Shown piece after piece: positions 11,201 to 25,000 of a stretch of DNA of 64,000 nucleotides. A model generated the notes under the pieces. That model searched no databases and was not told the DNA's origin. It was given only the letters and a program-made list of their open reading frames with translations. The position numbers and the translations under genes were made by a program. The first letter of the stretch is position 1. Every line of letters begins with the position of its first letter. Origin of the DNA: Polydactylus sextarius (taxonomy: Eukaryota > Chordata > Actinopteri > Polynemidae); NCBI GenBank assembly GCA_016801845.1, contig CM028918.1:13629001-13693000 (forward strand), in the 5' to 3' direction.

Positions 11201-14200
11201 CAATTCAATTGGTGAGTTGAATGGTCAAGACAAAAGTTATACTTGTTCCGCCTACAGTAATTATTACCAGTTGTGCTAATTGCATGGTTGAATGTTGTCA
11301 TTTGATTGTTTTTAGTTCATGTTCCTCAATCAAGTAAGGAAGTCGGTGTTAGCTCATCAAGCAGTATTGTGACTTGTCTTTTTAGGGAAACCCACCACCA
11401 TTCCTTTGATATATTTTTTTTTCCAGGTAGGGGAGCAACAGCACGAAATACAGATTTGAGCAGAACCAGTTTTTCAGCTCAGTGACTGTAATAATTTAAT
11501 GTGTATCTTTCAATCGTTCTAAACCGCTCATATACACCGAAGAAAACGTGTAGAAAGATGCTTTTCACAGAATTGAGATGAAACAAAAGGTTTCTAGGTT
11601 TAAAAGTGTTTTCGTAGCGCTGGAGAAGATCTTCGAATTGTCGACATGACAGTCTGGTCTTCATCTTTGTTTCAGATGAACAGGAGCTGCTGATAGAGCG
11701 CAGCTCTCACACCGGCATGATCAACCCCGGTGACCCCTGGCAGACATTCCTGCACGACGGGCCCGTGGCTCGCCTCACGTATCGAATCCGCGTGCGGTGT
11801 GACGACCACTACTACGGAAACAAGTGCAACAAGCTGTGTGTTCCCCGTGACGACTACTTCGGACACTATCGCTGTGAACCTTCAGGCGCTCAGGTTTGCC
11901 TGGATGGCTGGATGGGACCAGATTGCAGGACAGGTGAGCAACAGTAACTGAATAAGTTTTTATATTAAAAGCTTAAATTAAAGAGTTTTGTTTGTAAATG
12001 AAATTTATCTTTAGTTACCTTCCAGCACCATTAGATAACATGATGAAATACAACCTGAAGGGAAAATGTAGCAGTGTTGGGGTCGTGCTTGTGCCTGTTG
12101 TTAGAGAGAGTGGGGGGCCTCAATAAATCACCCAACTGACCTTAGAAGACGAAGGGTGAACAGAGGAGAGGAGGCCAGAGGGGCTGAGTTGCTTTTAAAA
12201 GAGGTGGAGGGGTGGTCGTAGTGTTGTACATGCAGGCTATAAAGTTGTCTCTTCTTCACTTCCCCCTCCCACTCTCAACCCTGGTCAGGGTGCCATGAAT
12301 TATCACCACGTCTTGTTACACTTGTCAGAAAGATGGTGAATGAACAAGCTTCTCCTCCTCCCACCTCACCGCCCCATTGTTCTTCTCCTCATACACGTCT
12401 CCCAATGGTGTTTTAAATATCAACTTTTAATATTTAGATTTGATTTCCTGCCACCCAGTCTCAGCCAAGTAGCAGCAAAGAAGTAAAATAGATGTGTTTT
12501 GAGTGTAAGGATGTGAGACATTGTAAAATTTTTGTCTTTTTTTTCCCTGTTTATTTCAGCAATCTGCAAGCAAGGCTGCAACCTGTTACACGGTGGCTGT
12601 TCTGTCCCTGGGGAATGCAAGTAAGACGAGGAACATTTCTTTCATTTAAGGAAATGTAAAAGATGTTATTGGCTGTTGATGTTCTTCTTTTATGGAGGAA
12701 GACGGTATTTCCTGCTGCTTTATGTTTGATGATTGGGTTTGGATAAAAATGCAACTGCAGTGGTGTTTCTTTTGACCTGTTCAAAATTAGACCCATATCC
12801 AGTTTAAACGCCTGTAAGGATGAAGGATTTTCGATGCCAAACGGAGGCACCTTCACTTGTCGGAGCGTGCTGTGTTTTTGTGGCAGCCTTTCCTTCCCTT
12901 GTGGGCATTATCACTCGGTTCAGGAGAAAAGGGCAATGCCGCGCCTGCCTTCTTGTATTTTTAGCCGACCCCAAAATCCTCCACAGAATACCAAGCATCT
13001 CGTCAGCTCTCTCTCTGCAGCTCGGACCGAAGAAGACGGAGTTGTCGGTGTGTGCGAATTTGACCACTGTAAACGTGCTGGGAATTGTCATATCCCCTCC
13101 CCATCCGCATTGCAGTCCTCCTTGAAGGGCAGGGGGCAGGAGAGGAAATGAATATCCCACTGTGATATTTACATTTCCCAAAGTGGAAACCAGAGTGAGA
13201 TAAAGTGACACAGAATGGTCCCCATAGGTCCACATTTTCAGGATGCGGCACATCCCGTCGTCATTTGTTAAAATCTCCCCCCTCACCCGCTCCCCCTCCC
13301 ACCTGCCGGATGCAAAGACACACTTGCCTCTCGTTATTAGGAAAAAGGTTTTGGCTCCAAGCTGAGGAATAGCAGGGGATGACCGGTTTTAGGAAGCTGT
13401 TTCACATTTTTTTGTGTCTGTCTCAGTCCGTAGGCTGCTTCCTTCTTCCAGTTAGCAGACAGGCAACAGAGCAGAGCACCTTATTCTTATGAAATGTCAA
13501 GTTCCAGTCAACAGGAAAAGTGTCATGAATAGAGGAGCGGCAGTAAAGACTCTTCCTGCAGTGGCATGAATTTAATGAAGCCTCGGGCCACAGAAAGCTG
13601 GCATTAAATCCCTTGCCATCTCCTTTCATTCCCTTTATTTCCTCGCGGTTTTATGGGTTTGCCCCATTCGCCACTGGCTTTTAAGAAACACAAAAGCGGG
13701 TACGCGCCTGTTGTTACGATTCTGCATAGAGGCTTTATTAGCACACATAAGACTTGTCCTGGCATATTTTGTCAGAGACTCGCTGTGTCCCAAGAATCAC
13801 TCGGGTACACAGTGTAACAGAGTTTTTCACCACTGTGAACATTTTGCAACCTTTCGGTATGTCATGGTGCCAAGACACTGGAATCTAACTCAAAAGAAGC
13901 ATCATGCCCATACCTGTAAAGGGTTTGACAATTAATCCTGATATGAGTGGCTAAGAAGTCAGTGTAATTTCTTTGAGCTTAAAAGAGCCTTTTTCCAAAG
14001 TAGTGTTAGTGTTAGGGCTACTTTGCTGTCAGAACCTCTGAAGCTAATCATATACAGTGGGAGAAGCATGATAAGTATTCACCCGCTGCACCTCCAGCCT
14101 GAGATTTCTAAAAGCCCTCGTCTCTCACGGAGGCAGCGGTGCCGTCTGCAGGAGACTCAAAATAGCAGTCAATTGACAAGACAGCTGGCTCGACGACACC

Positions 14201-14334
14201 ACAGCCTTGGAATAGCCGGGTGCTGTCATGAAGCTGCAGGCGTGTGCACATATACACTGTATACACACAGTCGTCTCCAGCCACTTGCACTCAAAGCTAC
14301 TGCGCCACCCTCAGAGCCCCCCTCCCTCTTCCCC

Positions 14335-14395
<61 letters not shown>

Positions 14396-17300
14396 CTTCA
14401 ACCCTCCACCCTGTCTCCCACCCAGTCAGCCCTCAGCCCCAGACTCTAACCCAAGCACGGGAGCCACTGGAAGTATTCTTAACCCCTCCTGCCCTGGAAT
14501 GTCACCCTCCACTAAGATTAGTTGGCAGGAGGCCTTCAGATAGGTTGATGCACATAAGAGCAGATACAGTAATAGGTGTGTTTCCACTGTTTGGCAGGTT
14601 TGCATTCGAGGACTCACTTGAGCCACAAGTAGATCGTTTTTCTTTTTCCTTTTTTGCACATTTTGCTAGCGACCTGATTTAGACAAAAGCAACTGTGTTC
14701 AGATCTTCAGACCTTCAGTTGAAAAACAATGAACCAATACAGCAGAATCAATAGAGACCTTTAACTATGTTAGCTGCACAGTATGGAAAAGAAGCAGATA
14801 GAGAAGTTGGAAAAGAGGAAATAATTCAATGTGTTCTGTGTTTAACAGGTGTAACTACGGCTGGCAGGGTCCGTTCTGTGATGAATGTGGGGTTTACCCC
14901 GGATGCGTCCACGGCACCTGTGAACTCCCCTGGCAGTGTAACTGTGAGAGGAACTGGGGTGGACTCCTGTGTGACAAAGGTATGGAAAAGTTTTTTTTTT
15001 CTTTTCTTTTCTTTTCTTTCCATGGTTTTGTTTGCAATTTCATCACCTCCCACGCAAGATGCTGGCACAGTCCTCACTTTTACCCTGCACATCCCCTCCA
15101 GCTACAGTTGTCTGCATTTGATGAGTCATGGATAAGCGAGCAAGTTGCATTCAAAAGAAATGGCTTTTGGGGAGTCGTGTGTTATGTTTCTGTCCATCTG
15201 TCAGTGTTCACAGTGCTGTAATAGTAATGCTGCTCTGTGATTTTTTTTTTTTTTTTTGGCTTAAGAAGAGGGCTTTTTGTTTCCTCGCTTGCAGCGTTGT
15301 TCTCTTTTATTAAAATGTGGAAAACAGTTTAAGTTGATTTGTGTCACGTGCATCATTACCACATTAAAGTGCAGCTGAGATACAGTTTGCTTGTCCTGTC
15401 ACTCATGGCCGTTCTCAGATATGATTAATGTTGACAACGATTAGTTTCATAATTAAGTTTAAATAAAAATAATGACAGCCTTTGCTCTTAATGACATCTT
15501 AATTTTTAGAATTTGTCAGTTTTCATTTTCTTAAATGACTTAATAATATCTTTGACTTAAAACTACTGGTCTGGTGGGGAAAAAAAATCCAGGTGCTTAA
15601 AAAAATAGTGGGGGGGCATTCTCCATCATGTTTGGCAGAGCAGATTATTGGCTAATGGAGGAAAAAATAATAACGATTATCACAGTCATCACAGCCATAG
15701 AACTATTGAAAATGAAAACAAAAAGATCAAAAGAAATGATTGACGTAGACAGTATTAATCCGGTCGACATGACTGCCTTCATGTGAGGTCTAACTTCTCT
15801 TTACTCCACATTCTCCCCGAGAAGAACAGCAGCTGGATAGTTTTACTGCCTGTGTGATCTGAGCAGCAGCAGGGACACTCGATCCCCCCACATCCCTTCG
15901 TCACCGAGGGCACTTCGGGGGATGAGAACGGGTCCTAAGATCCCAAGTGGAGACAGATCCCTGCTCATTTATTTACCAACCTTTAGGGTGACCTGGCCTT
16001 TAGCCTAAGGATGGTGTGCTCAGCTGAAATGATGAAAATGAAAACGAGGGATGGAATTGCTACATTGGATTAGGAGTAATTCTGATATTCTTAAATGCAG
16101 CATAGTAAAACTTCCAATGATAATGCAGTGCAGCAGAGGGGTCGAGAAAACACTCCGTGCCTCCTGTCAAAGCTGACAGCTGGTGCTCCGTAGTGAGCCT
16201 GTTGGAGACTCCAACAGCCTTGCTGGGAACTCCCGTCACCAACCGGATAAATGGTAAAACAGAAGGAAGAGCTGTCTCGCAGGGTCGGTCCAATTAGCTA
16301 AGTCTGAAGGCAGCGGTGCAGATGACATTGGAAGTTTCAAGAAGATTTCAAAAGTTTTTTTTTTTTTTTTTTATGTCTTTTATGTCTTATGTCAAAGCAC
16401 ACTCAGAAGATGTCTGTACAGGAAAATAACCTAATATCAAGATTTGAGACTTTCCAAATCTCTGTCTTGTTTCCTGTTATCTCTCCACCATCACAGCGTA
16501 AATAAAGGCTTTTAATGCCCTCATAAAACGTGATATTGCGATGAAGCAGGGCTGTAGTTGGCAGGGATTATTGTTGCTTTCACTATCTGCAACTTGAGAA
16601 GCTCAAACTTTAGAGCACAACCAGAAAAAGAAAGGGAGAATTTGTTTTCAGTGCATCATGGTAACGAGGCTCGGTTCAAACCGTCAGAAGTGGCAGGGCG
16701 TCAAAATACAACAACTATCACACAAAATAAGCAGTATATGAAAAAAGCTGCATGTTGATGATGATGATGATGATGTTGAAATATGATATTGACACAGATG
16801 GAGCAGATTTTCCTGCACTTTTGCAAAGATTTTAGGCAAAAATGGGTAAATTACTGTTTACAGTTTTAATGTCTTAGTAACTTTGTCTTTATCCTAAACT
16901 TCTCTAGATTTGAATTACTGTGGTCGCCACCAGCCTTGTGTCAACGGAGGAACCTGCATGAACACTGAACCCGATGAGTACTTCTGCGCCTGTCCGCAGG
17001 GCTACTCCGGCAAGAACTGTGAGATAGGTGAGAGTTGTCAACAAGTGTTAGAACCTGCACCACTACTGACTGAATGCAGACTTTAAGATACTTTAAGATG
17101 TTTTTTCTTCAAAACACAACTCAGTACTTGTAGATAAGGAACAAGCAGGAAAAAGATATGACCATTTTCAGTTCTATATTTTTATTAATAGTAATGGTTT
17201 GTGTCCCTCTGTGACCACCCACCCCTCCTTCCACCAGCCGAAAACGCCTGCATGTCCGACCCCTGCGCCAACGGTGGCACATGCCACGAGGTTCCCACAG

Positions 17301-18075
17301 GATTCGAGTGCCAGTGTCCTCCAGGTTGGGGGGGTCTGACCTGTGCCAAGAGTGAGTCCCTGCTCTAGTTTCAGCCGTCTTATTAACTCCCTCTGCTTTT
17401 CATCATCGGTTGTACAGACATTTTTTGTTGTGTTTTTAAATGGGGCAAGTTGTGATGAAATTTTGTATTTTTCTCCTCAGATGTGGATGATTGTGCATCC
17501 AGTCCATGCGCTCGCGGTGGAACTTGTATTGATCGGGAAGACGGCTTCGAGTGTGTGTGCCCTCCACAGTGGGAAGGAAAAACCTGCCAGATTGGTGAGT
17601 TTTCAACTTCGCCATATACACACTCGCACACTTTTAAATTGTAATTTTGTTTTTCTGATGTTTGTTTGTTTCTCTTGGCAAACAACTCAATATTTCAACT
17701 GGGAACATCTGCGCTTGCAGACATTTTTTGTTTTCCATTTCCCGAAACGAATGAATGGCCTCTGACACAGGCGGCGTTACTCACTGCTCTCGATAACTGT
17801 ATTTTGGGATTAAAATTGGCAACCAGCAACCTGAGCCCCATGGCCAGAGTACAAGTTGTCAATATCCTGGACAAGCCAGCAGCTGCCCACAGCTCTGCAT
17901 CTTTTTTTTTTTTTTTTTTCTCAATGACTTTATGAGCTACTAGTGTATCTATATCCGGCTGTTTGTTTGTCGCTGGCGGTAGCACTCGTTTCTATATCGC
18001 TCCCATCCCGACAGGCGGACGTGACCGGCATTGAGCCAGGAAATGGATTACGAGCGGTAAACAAAGTTGGGAGGG

Positions 18076-18110
<35 letters not shown>

Positions 18111-21100
18111 GCGGGTGGTGGGGGTTTGAAGATAGGAAAGAGATCCCAAGAGTTCAGTGTCGTCTTACCAGCTCATATCTCGGTTTACAGGCAGCTATTG
18201 GCCTCCTGTCCTACCTGGCGATTGGTGAGGGTGTGGGTGTGTGGAGTGTTGGGTTTCAGAGAGAGGACAGGTGTGTGAGTGTGCACAGTAGGACTCCCTG
18301 TGGAGTGACCACCACCACCACCACCACCCCTCTGAATATTTGAGCAGCAGTGCTTGTCTTTGTTGTAACACTCTTCATGTCTTCAGAGGTGGTGAATGTT
18401 TACACACTAGCAGTTTGGTAGTTTCAGCTTTTTGCTTTAAATGAGATTTCTCCAAATCCAGGACGATTTCCCCAAAATTACATCACCGTGACATCATCAG
18501 GGTCATTTTTTTTGTCATTTTCCACTATTTCCATTAAGCTGAGCAGTTCTCTTGACTTCAAATAAACCGATTATTAGATGTAAAATTGGAATTGCCCTGT
18601 AAAATACAATGCCCTACTTGCTCTTGTCTCACTTTACCAAGATGGACATCATGGTTTTTATCCTTTTTAGGTTTTAAACACATGCCCTGTCATTAGCATT
18701 TATGTTTGGATTTTCTTTTTTTTCCCTTCTTCTCTTTTTTTTATTAGCAATGGTGCTATTTCTTTCCTTTTTGTGTTCGTCAGACTTAAATGGTTGATTT
18801 TTCTTGGTCTTTTTTCTTACTCCCTGTACTTTCCTTGTGGGTTTTTTTTTCCATTTTTCAATTGATGGACTGGGTCTCTTTTTTCTACCTCCTGCCTTCA
18901 CAGATGCAAATGAGTGTGCAGAAAACCCCTGTGTGAACGCTTACTCTTGCAAAAATTTGATTGGCGGATATTACTGCATCTGTTTTCGGGGATGGTCCGG
19001 ACAAAACTGTGACATCAGTCAGTATTTTTTTTTCCTCAGTGTCACTTTTAAAATTTCCTTCCTTCCACTGGCGTCCTCATCCTCTGGCTACTTTTTAACT
19101 GCCCCCCCTCACTTCCTGGACACACAACATGTATTATATTAGGTGTAGGTGTATCATGCCTCATTTTCCTTCATGTGGTAACCCGTTCCTGTCTCGTCTT
19201 GGCAAACTGAAGCTCCAACTCTGCCGTCATGACTGAACTTGCATGTCCAGTTCCTTTCTCTGGATTCACTGCATGCCTGGTTACAATCTAAATGATCACT
19301 TTCTTGGCTTAACTTGTGATTTCTTTTTCCAAATCTTTGATTATTTAATCTCTTCACATCCCACATTGTAGATTTCACTTGATAATGGATGAGGTGATAT
19401 GTGACCCAAAGACTTAATTATCTGATGCAAAGTTGAAAATAGATAATCACCTCAAATGTCGGTATCTTTCTCAGATCTTAGTGGCTGCCATGGTCAGTGC
19501 CAGAATGGAGCAACTTGCAAGGTACGGATAATTTCATTTTTAATTTATTTATTTTTACAAAAATTGGACTGAATTTGCACCATTTAACTCTTAATTTATT
19601 CTGTTTTCTACAGGAGAATGGGAGGGGTTACCACTGCCTGTGTCCTCCAGGTTTCGTGGGCAACCACTGTGAAATGCAGAGGAATAAATGCGACAGCAGA
19701 CCGTGTCACAACGGCGGCAAATGCCACACGGTGCTGGACGGTTTTGTGTGCGAATGCCCACCTGAGTTTGCTGGACAGCTGTGCGAGGTGAGTTTCATAT
19801 TACACTTGTCATTCATTAAACATCAGTGACTGTTTAGGAGTTTTCAAGACTACTTCTTCACATCTGTAAGATTCATATTGGCTGATGAAAACATAAACTT
19901 AGCAACAGTACTCTGTGAAACAGAGGTTTCTGCCAAAGCAAGTTGGTCCATGACTTTAGATGAGAATATAGACAATTTAATATACTTTATATTCAATTAT
20001 TTTCAGTGTGCAAGAAAAGCCAGTCACTGATCAATACAAGTTTCTGTGGTAGAACATGTCATTAAAATCACATAGAAGTGTATATCTGTGAGCCATGTTG
20101 ATGATAATAGGGTGAAAAACATTTCCGTCCTCACTTGACAGCCAGTTGGGGTTTGGAAAATATACACAAAACGATTTGTAATGCAATGCAAACGCACAGA
20201 CTGCAGTAGCCATTACAACATTGTCATCTCGGCCAACTCTCCATTACAGACTGCTCGGTGTGCCAAACCATGGCTGTGACTGTCTGTGTGTTGCGTAATT
20301 ACTGTGTGTTCCAAACGCAACAAGCCAAGCCCCAGTGTCTATTTCATAACTCTGTTGTAATTAATTTTTTATTTCATACAAATATTGCCCATCGTTGTCC
20401 TTTCTGCAGCCTTTTTACATTTGAAAGTGTGTGTTTGAAGCTAAAGTAGGTTAGCAGTGAGGAAACTGACACTTCACTGCATCTCTTGGGCCCTGAATGG
20501 AGGACATTGCTGGTCAGGAGCCAATCCTGATTTAGCATCTCTACTATAAATATGAGCCTCTCTGAATGAGCACGGTGGACATTCCTGCCCTGCAGTGGCA
20601 AAACTACAAAGCCTTCCACCCCCCAATCATATTTCTCTGATTGATATCTCAAAAACCATAAAAATTTGATTGTGCAATGGTGTTTTGCCCGTTCTTGATC
20701 TGACTTAATGTCTTCAGAGTAAATAAGAGCAATTTGAATCCCAAAGAGAATGTTCAAGACATAAGGCAGAACACACACACACACACACACACACAGACAA
20801 AAAAAAAAAAAGATCTGATATGTATTTTTGGATGCCAGAGCTGGAAATAAGCCGATCTCTCTATCACTTTGTACTAGAAATGTCTTCACAACTATTGGAT
20901 GTAGTGCTATCAGACATTCTTGTCCTTGTAAAGGTGAAGTGTAATAACTTTGGTGAAGTAAAACTTTAAATTTAGACAAAATATAGCCAATTTTGGCCAA
21001 ATAACCTCTAAAAACAAATATGTTTGTATTGCAGAATTTATTTGTAGTTGTACTTAACTCTCTTCTATAATCTCTGGTGTGTTTTCCACTTTTTCCACAA

Positions 21101-21967
21101 ATAATTCTTAGCCATTCTTCTATAGTACATATATCTGGGTTGCACCCAACAGTGCAAACAGTTACATTAATGCGCTGTAGATTTATAGACACACTTACCC
21201 TGAGACACTATTCTCTGACCACACACGTACAAATTGTAAAGAAAAACTGTATCTGGCCCTGACACTTGGGGTAAAATAAACTGTGTGACCACAGACTTCA
21301 CCACTGTGTTGTTTTTCTCTAACTCCCTTGTTCAGCACCTTAAATGGCAAAGGGGTGCAACCCAGAGTTTATGCCCAGTAGTCTTCTGTTTACATAAACT
21401 GAGAGATTTTCACTCCAACCTCTATATTGTAGCATGTAGAAACGGCAAAAGATGTCACCACGGCCTCTAGTCCGATTCTGTCTCTGTCTCTGTGGTATGA
21501 CAGATGATTTATCTTTATTATATTCACTGCGTCTCTGCATGATGTTGGACCAGAGTCAATATTTGCCCTGACAATGACTTATCTTCCTCTTGCCTGCTCA
21601 GTTTCACTTTCCCTCTCCTCCTGCCAGGCGTCTTCGTCTCCTACTTCTTCTTCTTCCTCTTCTTCTCGGAATAATCTTGCAAGATTAAGCAGGGACAGAG
21701 ATGTAAAACCAAAAGCGTGGATTCCCTTGATGAGCTTAGGGAAAGTTTCTGAGGCTTACTTTGCTCATGCACTTACCTTTCAGTTTGTTCTGAACGGCAG
21801 CGGCGGCAGCTTGAGCTGAGTTAAGCTGCTCACCTGACAGACTTTAGCTCTCCTTTCTCCGTTGCTCATTCACCTTCACTTACTCAACTGTGCGATAACA
21901 ATCAAATAACCATTACCATTAGTAAGGTGATGTTTGATTAGGGTGCTGTGCAGCTTAGTCTGCTGTC

Positions 21968-22005
<38 letters not shown>

Positions 22006-25000
22006 TTGCAGAGTGCTGGTGCTGAGTGATGTGAATTTGGAAAATGTTTTAAATGTCAAATTAGGTTCATTGACTGTACCTTGATAGCAGTGAAGTTTTA
22101 GGCTGTAAAATCAAAACAATGAGCTGAAAGATGCTAAAATGCTGAAAGTTAACATAAATTCATTGTGATTGATTAAATTGTCTCTTATTGATTTCTTCAG
22201 ATTCCTACCTGGTCCCCTGCAGACACTTGTAATCCAAACCCGTGTCAGAATGAAGCCAAGTGTCACAGTATTTACCAGGACTTCTACTGTGCGTGTCCCG
22301 AAGGCTACGAGGGCAAAACCTGCGAACGTCTCAAAGACAACTGCCAGACCACTCCCTGCCAAGGTGACTGGAGCCACTATACACAGCATTACACCATGGT
22401 TGCATTGTTTTTTTGGGTTTTTTTTTTGTTTTTTTTAAGAGAAGTAATGAAAATTTCAAATCTTGCCCTTGTTTCCTTGCAGTTATCGACAGCTGCACTA
22501 TTGCTGTGGCGACCAACGACTCGACTGGAGTCCGGCAGATCTCGTCCAACATCTGTGGTCCACGAGGACGCTGCATCAGCCATCCAACGGGCAACTTCAC
22601 CTGCGACTGCGACCCGGGTTTCAGTGGCACCTACTGTCACGAGAGTAAGACTGCGCTAATGATTTGTTTACTCTGACATTACAAAAAAGTTAAACTTAGT
22701 TCAGTATTAATTAAAAAAAGTTTGTCTTTTACCTGCAAATGGCAAGAGTTTTTGCTTGAATGCTTTTTTTTTTTTTTTTTTTAATGAACCCCATAGGAGT
22801 TATGATATTATGTTTTTATATATATATATAATATTGTGTTATAAACCATTTATCATAAGGTAAAATAACATTTTAGTGTGTTTATTCATGAATTATTCAT
22901 AAATGTATGAAATTAAAAACCCATTTCATGTGAAAACTGTTGTACTAATTTTACAACACAGTGTGGAGCTTATCTTATCTTATGGTCTGTAATGATAAAC
23001 ATGATCAAAGTTATTGAGTTATCATGAGTTATTGCCAACAGATATATAAATAAACATGGTGTGTTTAAAATCAATAAATCATTTAAACTCTCAAATGATA
23101 AATAGGTGGGGCAAATAAAGCTTTACAAAAAATCTAACTTAATCAAAATTTTATTTAACCTCTCCACCTTTTACCTCTTCAGATATTAACGACTGCATCA
23201 ACAACCCCTGTGGTAATGGAGGCACATGTATCGATGGTGTTAACTCCTTTCAGTGTGTCTGTCCTGACGGCTGGGAGGGCCGACTCTGTGACCACAGTGA
23301 GTTCATCGCCTCAGATATGATTTAGTGCATTTGCTGTTTTTTTTTTTCTGTCCTATGACCCCGTCTTTGCCATTTTAATAGTATAACTCTTCCTTCGACA
23401 GACGTCAACGAGTGCAGGCACAATCCGTGTAAGAACGGCGGGCGCTGCGTCGACCTGGTGAACGACTTCTACTGCGAGTGCACCGACAACTGGAAGGGCA
23501 AGACCTGCCATTCCCGTGAGTTATGTCGACTCTGTGCTAACGCATGTGTTTATGTCCGTAGCTCACAGTGATCACAAATCCGCCACACTATACATATTTG
23601 TATCTCTGTCATGTTTTGACAGCTGAAGTGTCAACATGTTGGATCACAAGAATTTATCTTTTCTTACCGATTCTGTAAATACTCGTGTAGTCGTGTGAGG
23701 ACGCTGACTGGATGTTTGTTCAATGTGTGACTTCGGTGTTGGTTTGTTTTCCTGGTTCAGGCGAGAGCCAGTGCGACGCAACCACCTGCAGTAACGGAGG
23801 CACCTGCTACGACCACGGAGATGCCTTCCGCTGTGCGTGTCCACCTGGGTGGGGAGGAAACACTTGTAACACAGGTGAGACTTCACACCGAAACGTATCA
23901 AGTTCAAGGAAACCAGTAGTTGATGATGTCATTTGATATTGAGTGTAAAATGCTTAAGATATTTGATTCCAGGCAGAAAGAAATGCAAAAAATTCCAAAT
24001 ACGCAACTAAGGTTATTTATTCAGCCCGACATTATTTGTTAGCAGAGGTCAAATCACTAAGCGACCCACCTTGTGCCATGTGGAGAAGAGGGCATCATCA
24101 TCCTGTTGTTGTGTTTTAGTCCCTGAGATTTTTTCATGGCAAAAATAATTCTGGTTTTGATTTGATGCAACATCAGTGAAGTAGCTCTGATGTCTGATTA
24201 GGAAACATTAAGGTGAAGTGAAGCCAGAAAAAAACAGCAAATATGTTTTAACGTGTTTTCCTGCAAATGCTAAGATCGTCATATTTGATTTAGTATTTGA
24301 TCCATATAGTATTTTCATTTTCAATGGTCTGGTGCATCTCTGTAATTTTTTTGGCTCATATTCTCTTTTTCCACAGCCAAGAACAGCACCTGCGCCTCCA
24401 GTCCTTGTTCCAATGGTGGAACCTGCGTGGGTGGAGGAGACACGTTCACCTGCATCTGCAAAGATGGCTGGGAAGGCCCCACCTGTGGCCAAAGTCAGTT
24501 TCTTTCCATAACTTTGCACATATCTATTTATTCTATGTTTTTAAAGTCGACACACCCCTGCGTTTTAATGGGATGTGACAATCTTTTGGCATGGGCTCAA
24601 CACCAACCACTTTTTTTTCTCTCATTTTTTAACAGATACAAACGACTGCAACCCTCATCCATGGTATGTACCGTTTCCTGCCCCTCCAAACCCCCCACCC
24701 CCACCCCATTAACTATCTCCCCGCTTCCCTCATCTCCACACTTCACACAGACCTTGCACACTGGAAGGGTGAAGGGCCACTAAAAGCAGTGGATGTTGTG
24801 CTTAAATCAAGCCTCAAAGGGGCATCTCTCAGAGGAGGGGGGCTCATAGGTTGAATAGAGGAGAGAGCGGTGGGGAAAGAGGTTTTTTGAGGTGGAGGGT
24901 GGGGGGGCAGTAAGAGTTCCACCTACCCCATGGTGAATGCAGGTGGGGGGTGGAGTGGGAGTGTGGGGAGGGGGACTCTATGTGTCCATTCTTCCCGTGC

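Larger units (their letters stand above)
8229..11675 (+). other. jag2 intron 3
   Basis: This 3.4-kb intron holds no supported exon. It contains one copy of an unclassified dispersed repeat (9197-9279; its partner is in intron 4), a GT/AT-rich stretch at about 10590-10640 and a CA repeat at 10880-10903. The open frames on both strands are short or made of simple repeat. Confidence 0.85.
19788..22200 (+). other. jag2 intron 12
   Basis: The intron is 2.4 kb. It contains an AC repeat with an adjoining A tract (20770-20811), a TCTTC-type pyrimidine run (21630-21665) and a GT microsatellite (21969-22001). The minus strand of 20374-21192 carries a 272-codon open frame that I cannot assign. The composition resembles mobile-element-derived DNA, but I see no transposase or polymerase motif. 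Confidence 0.75.

Noticed and set aside
11717..11947. Short frames starting inside exon 4 (MINPGDPW start) as separate genes
   Set aside because: They are the jag2 DSL exon and a shifted shadow of it, not independent genes.
14023..14682. 219-codon plus-strand open frame in intron 5
   Set aside because: Its length comes from the CA microsatellite (a His/Thr repeat). The rest shows no conserved motif.
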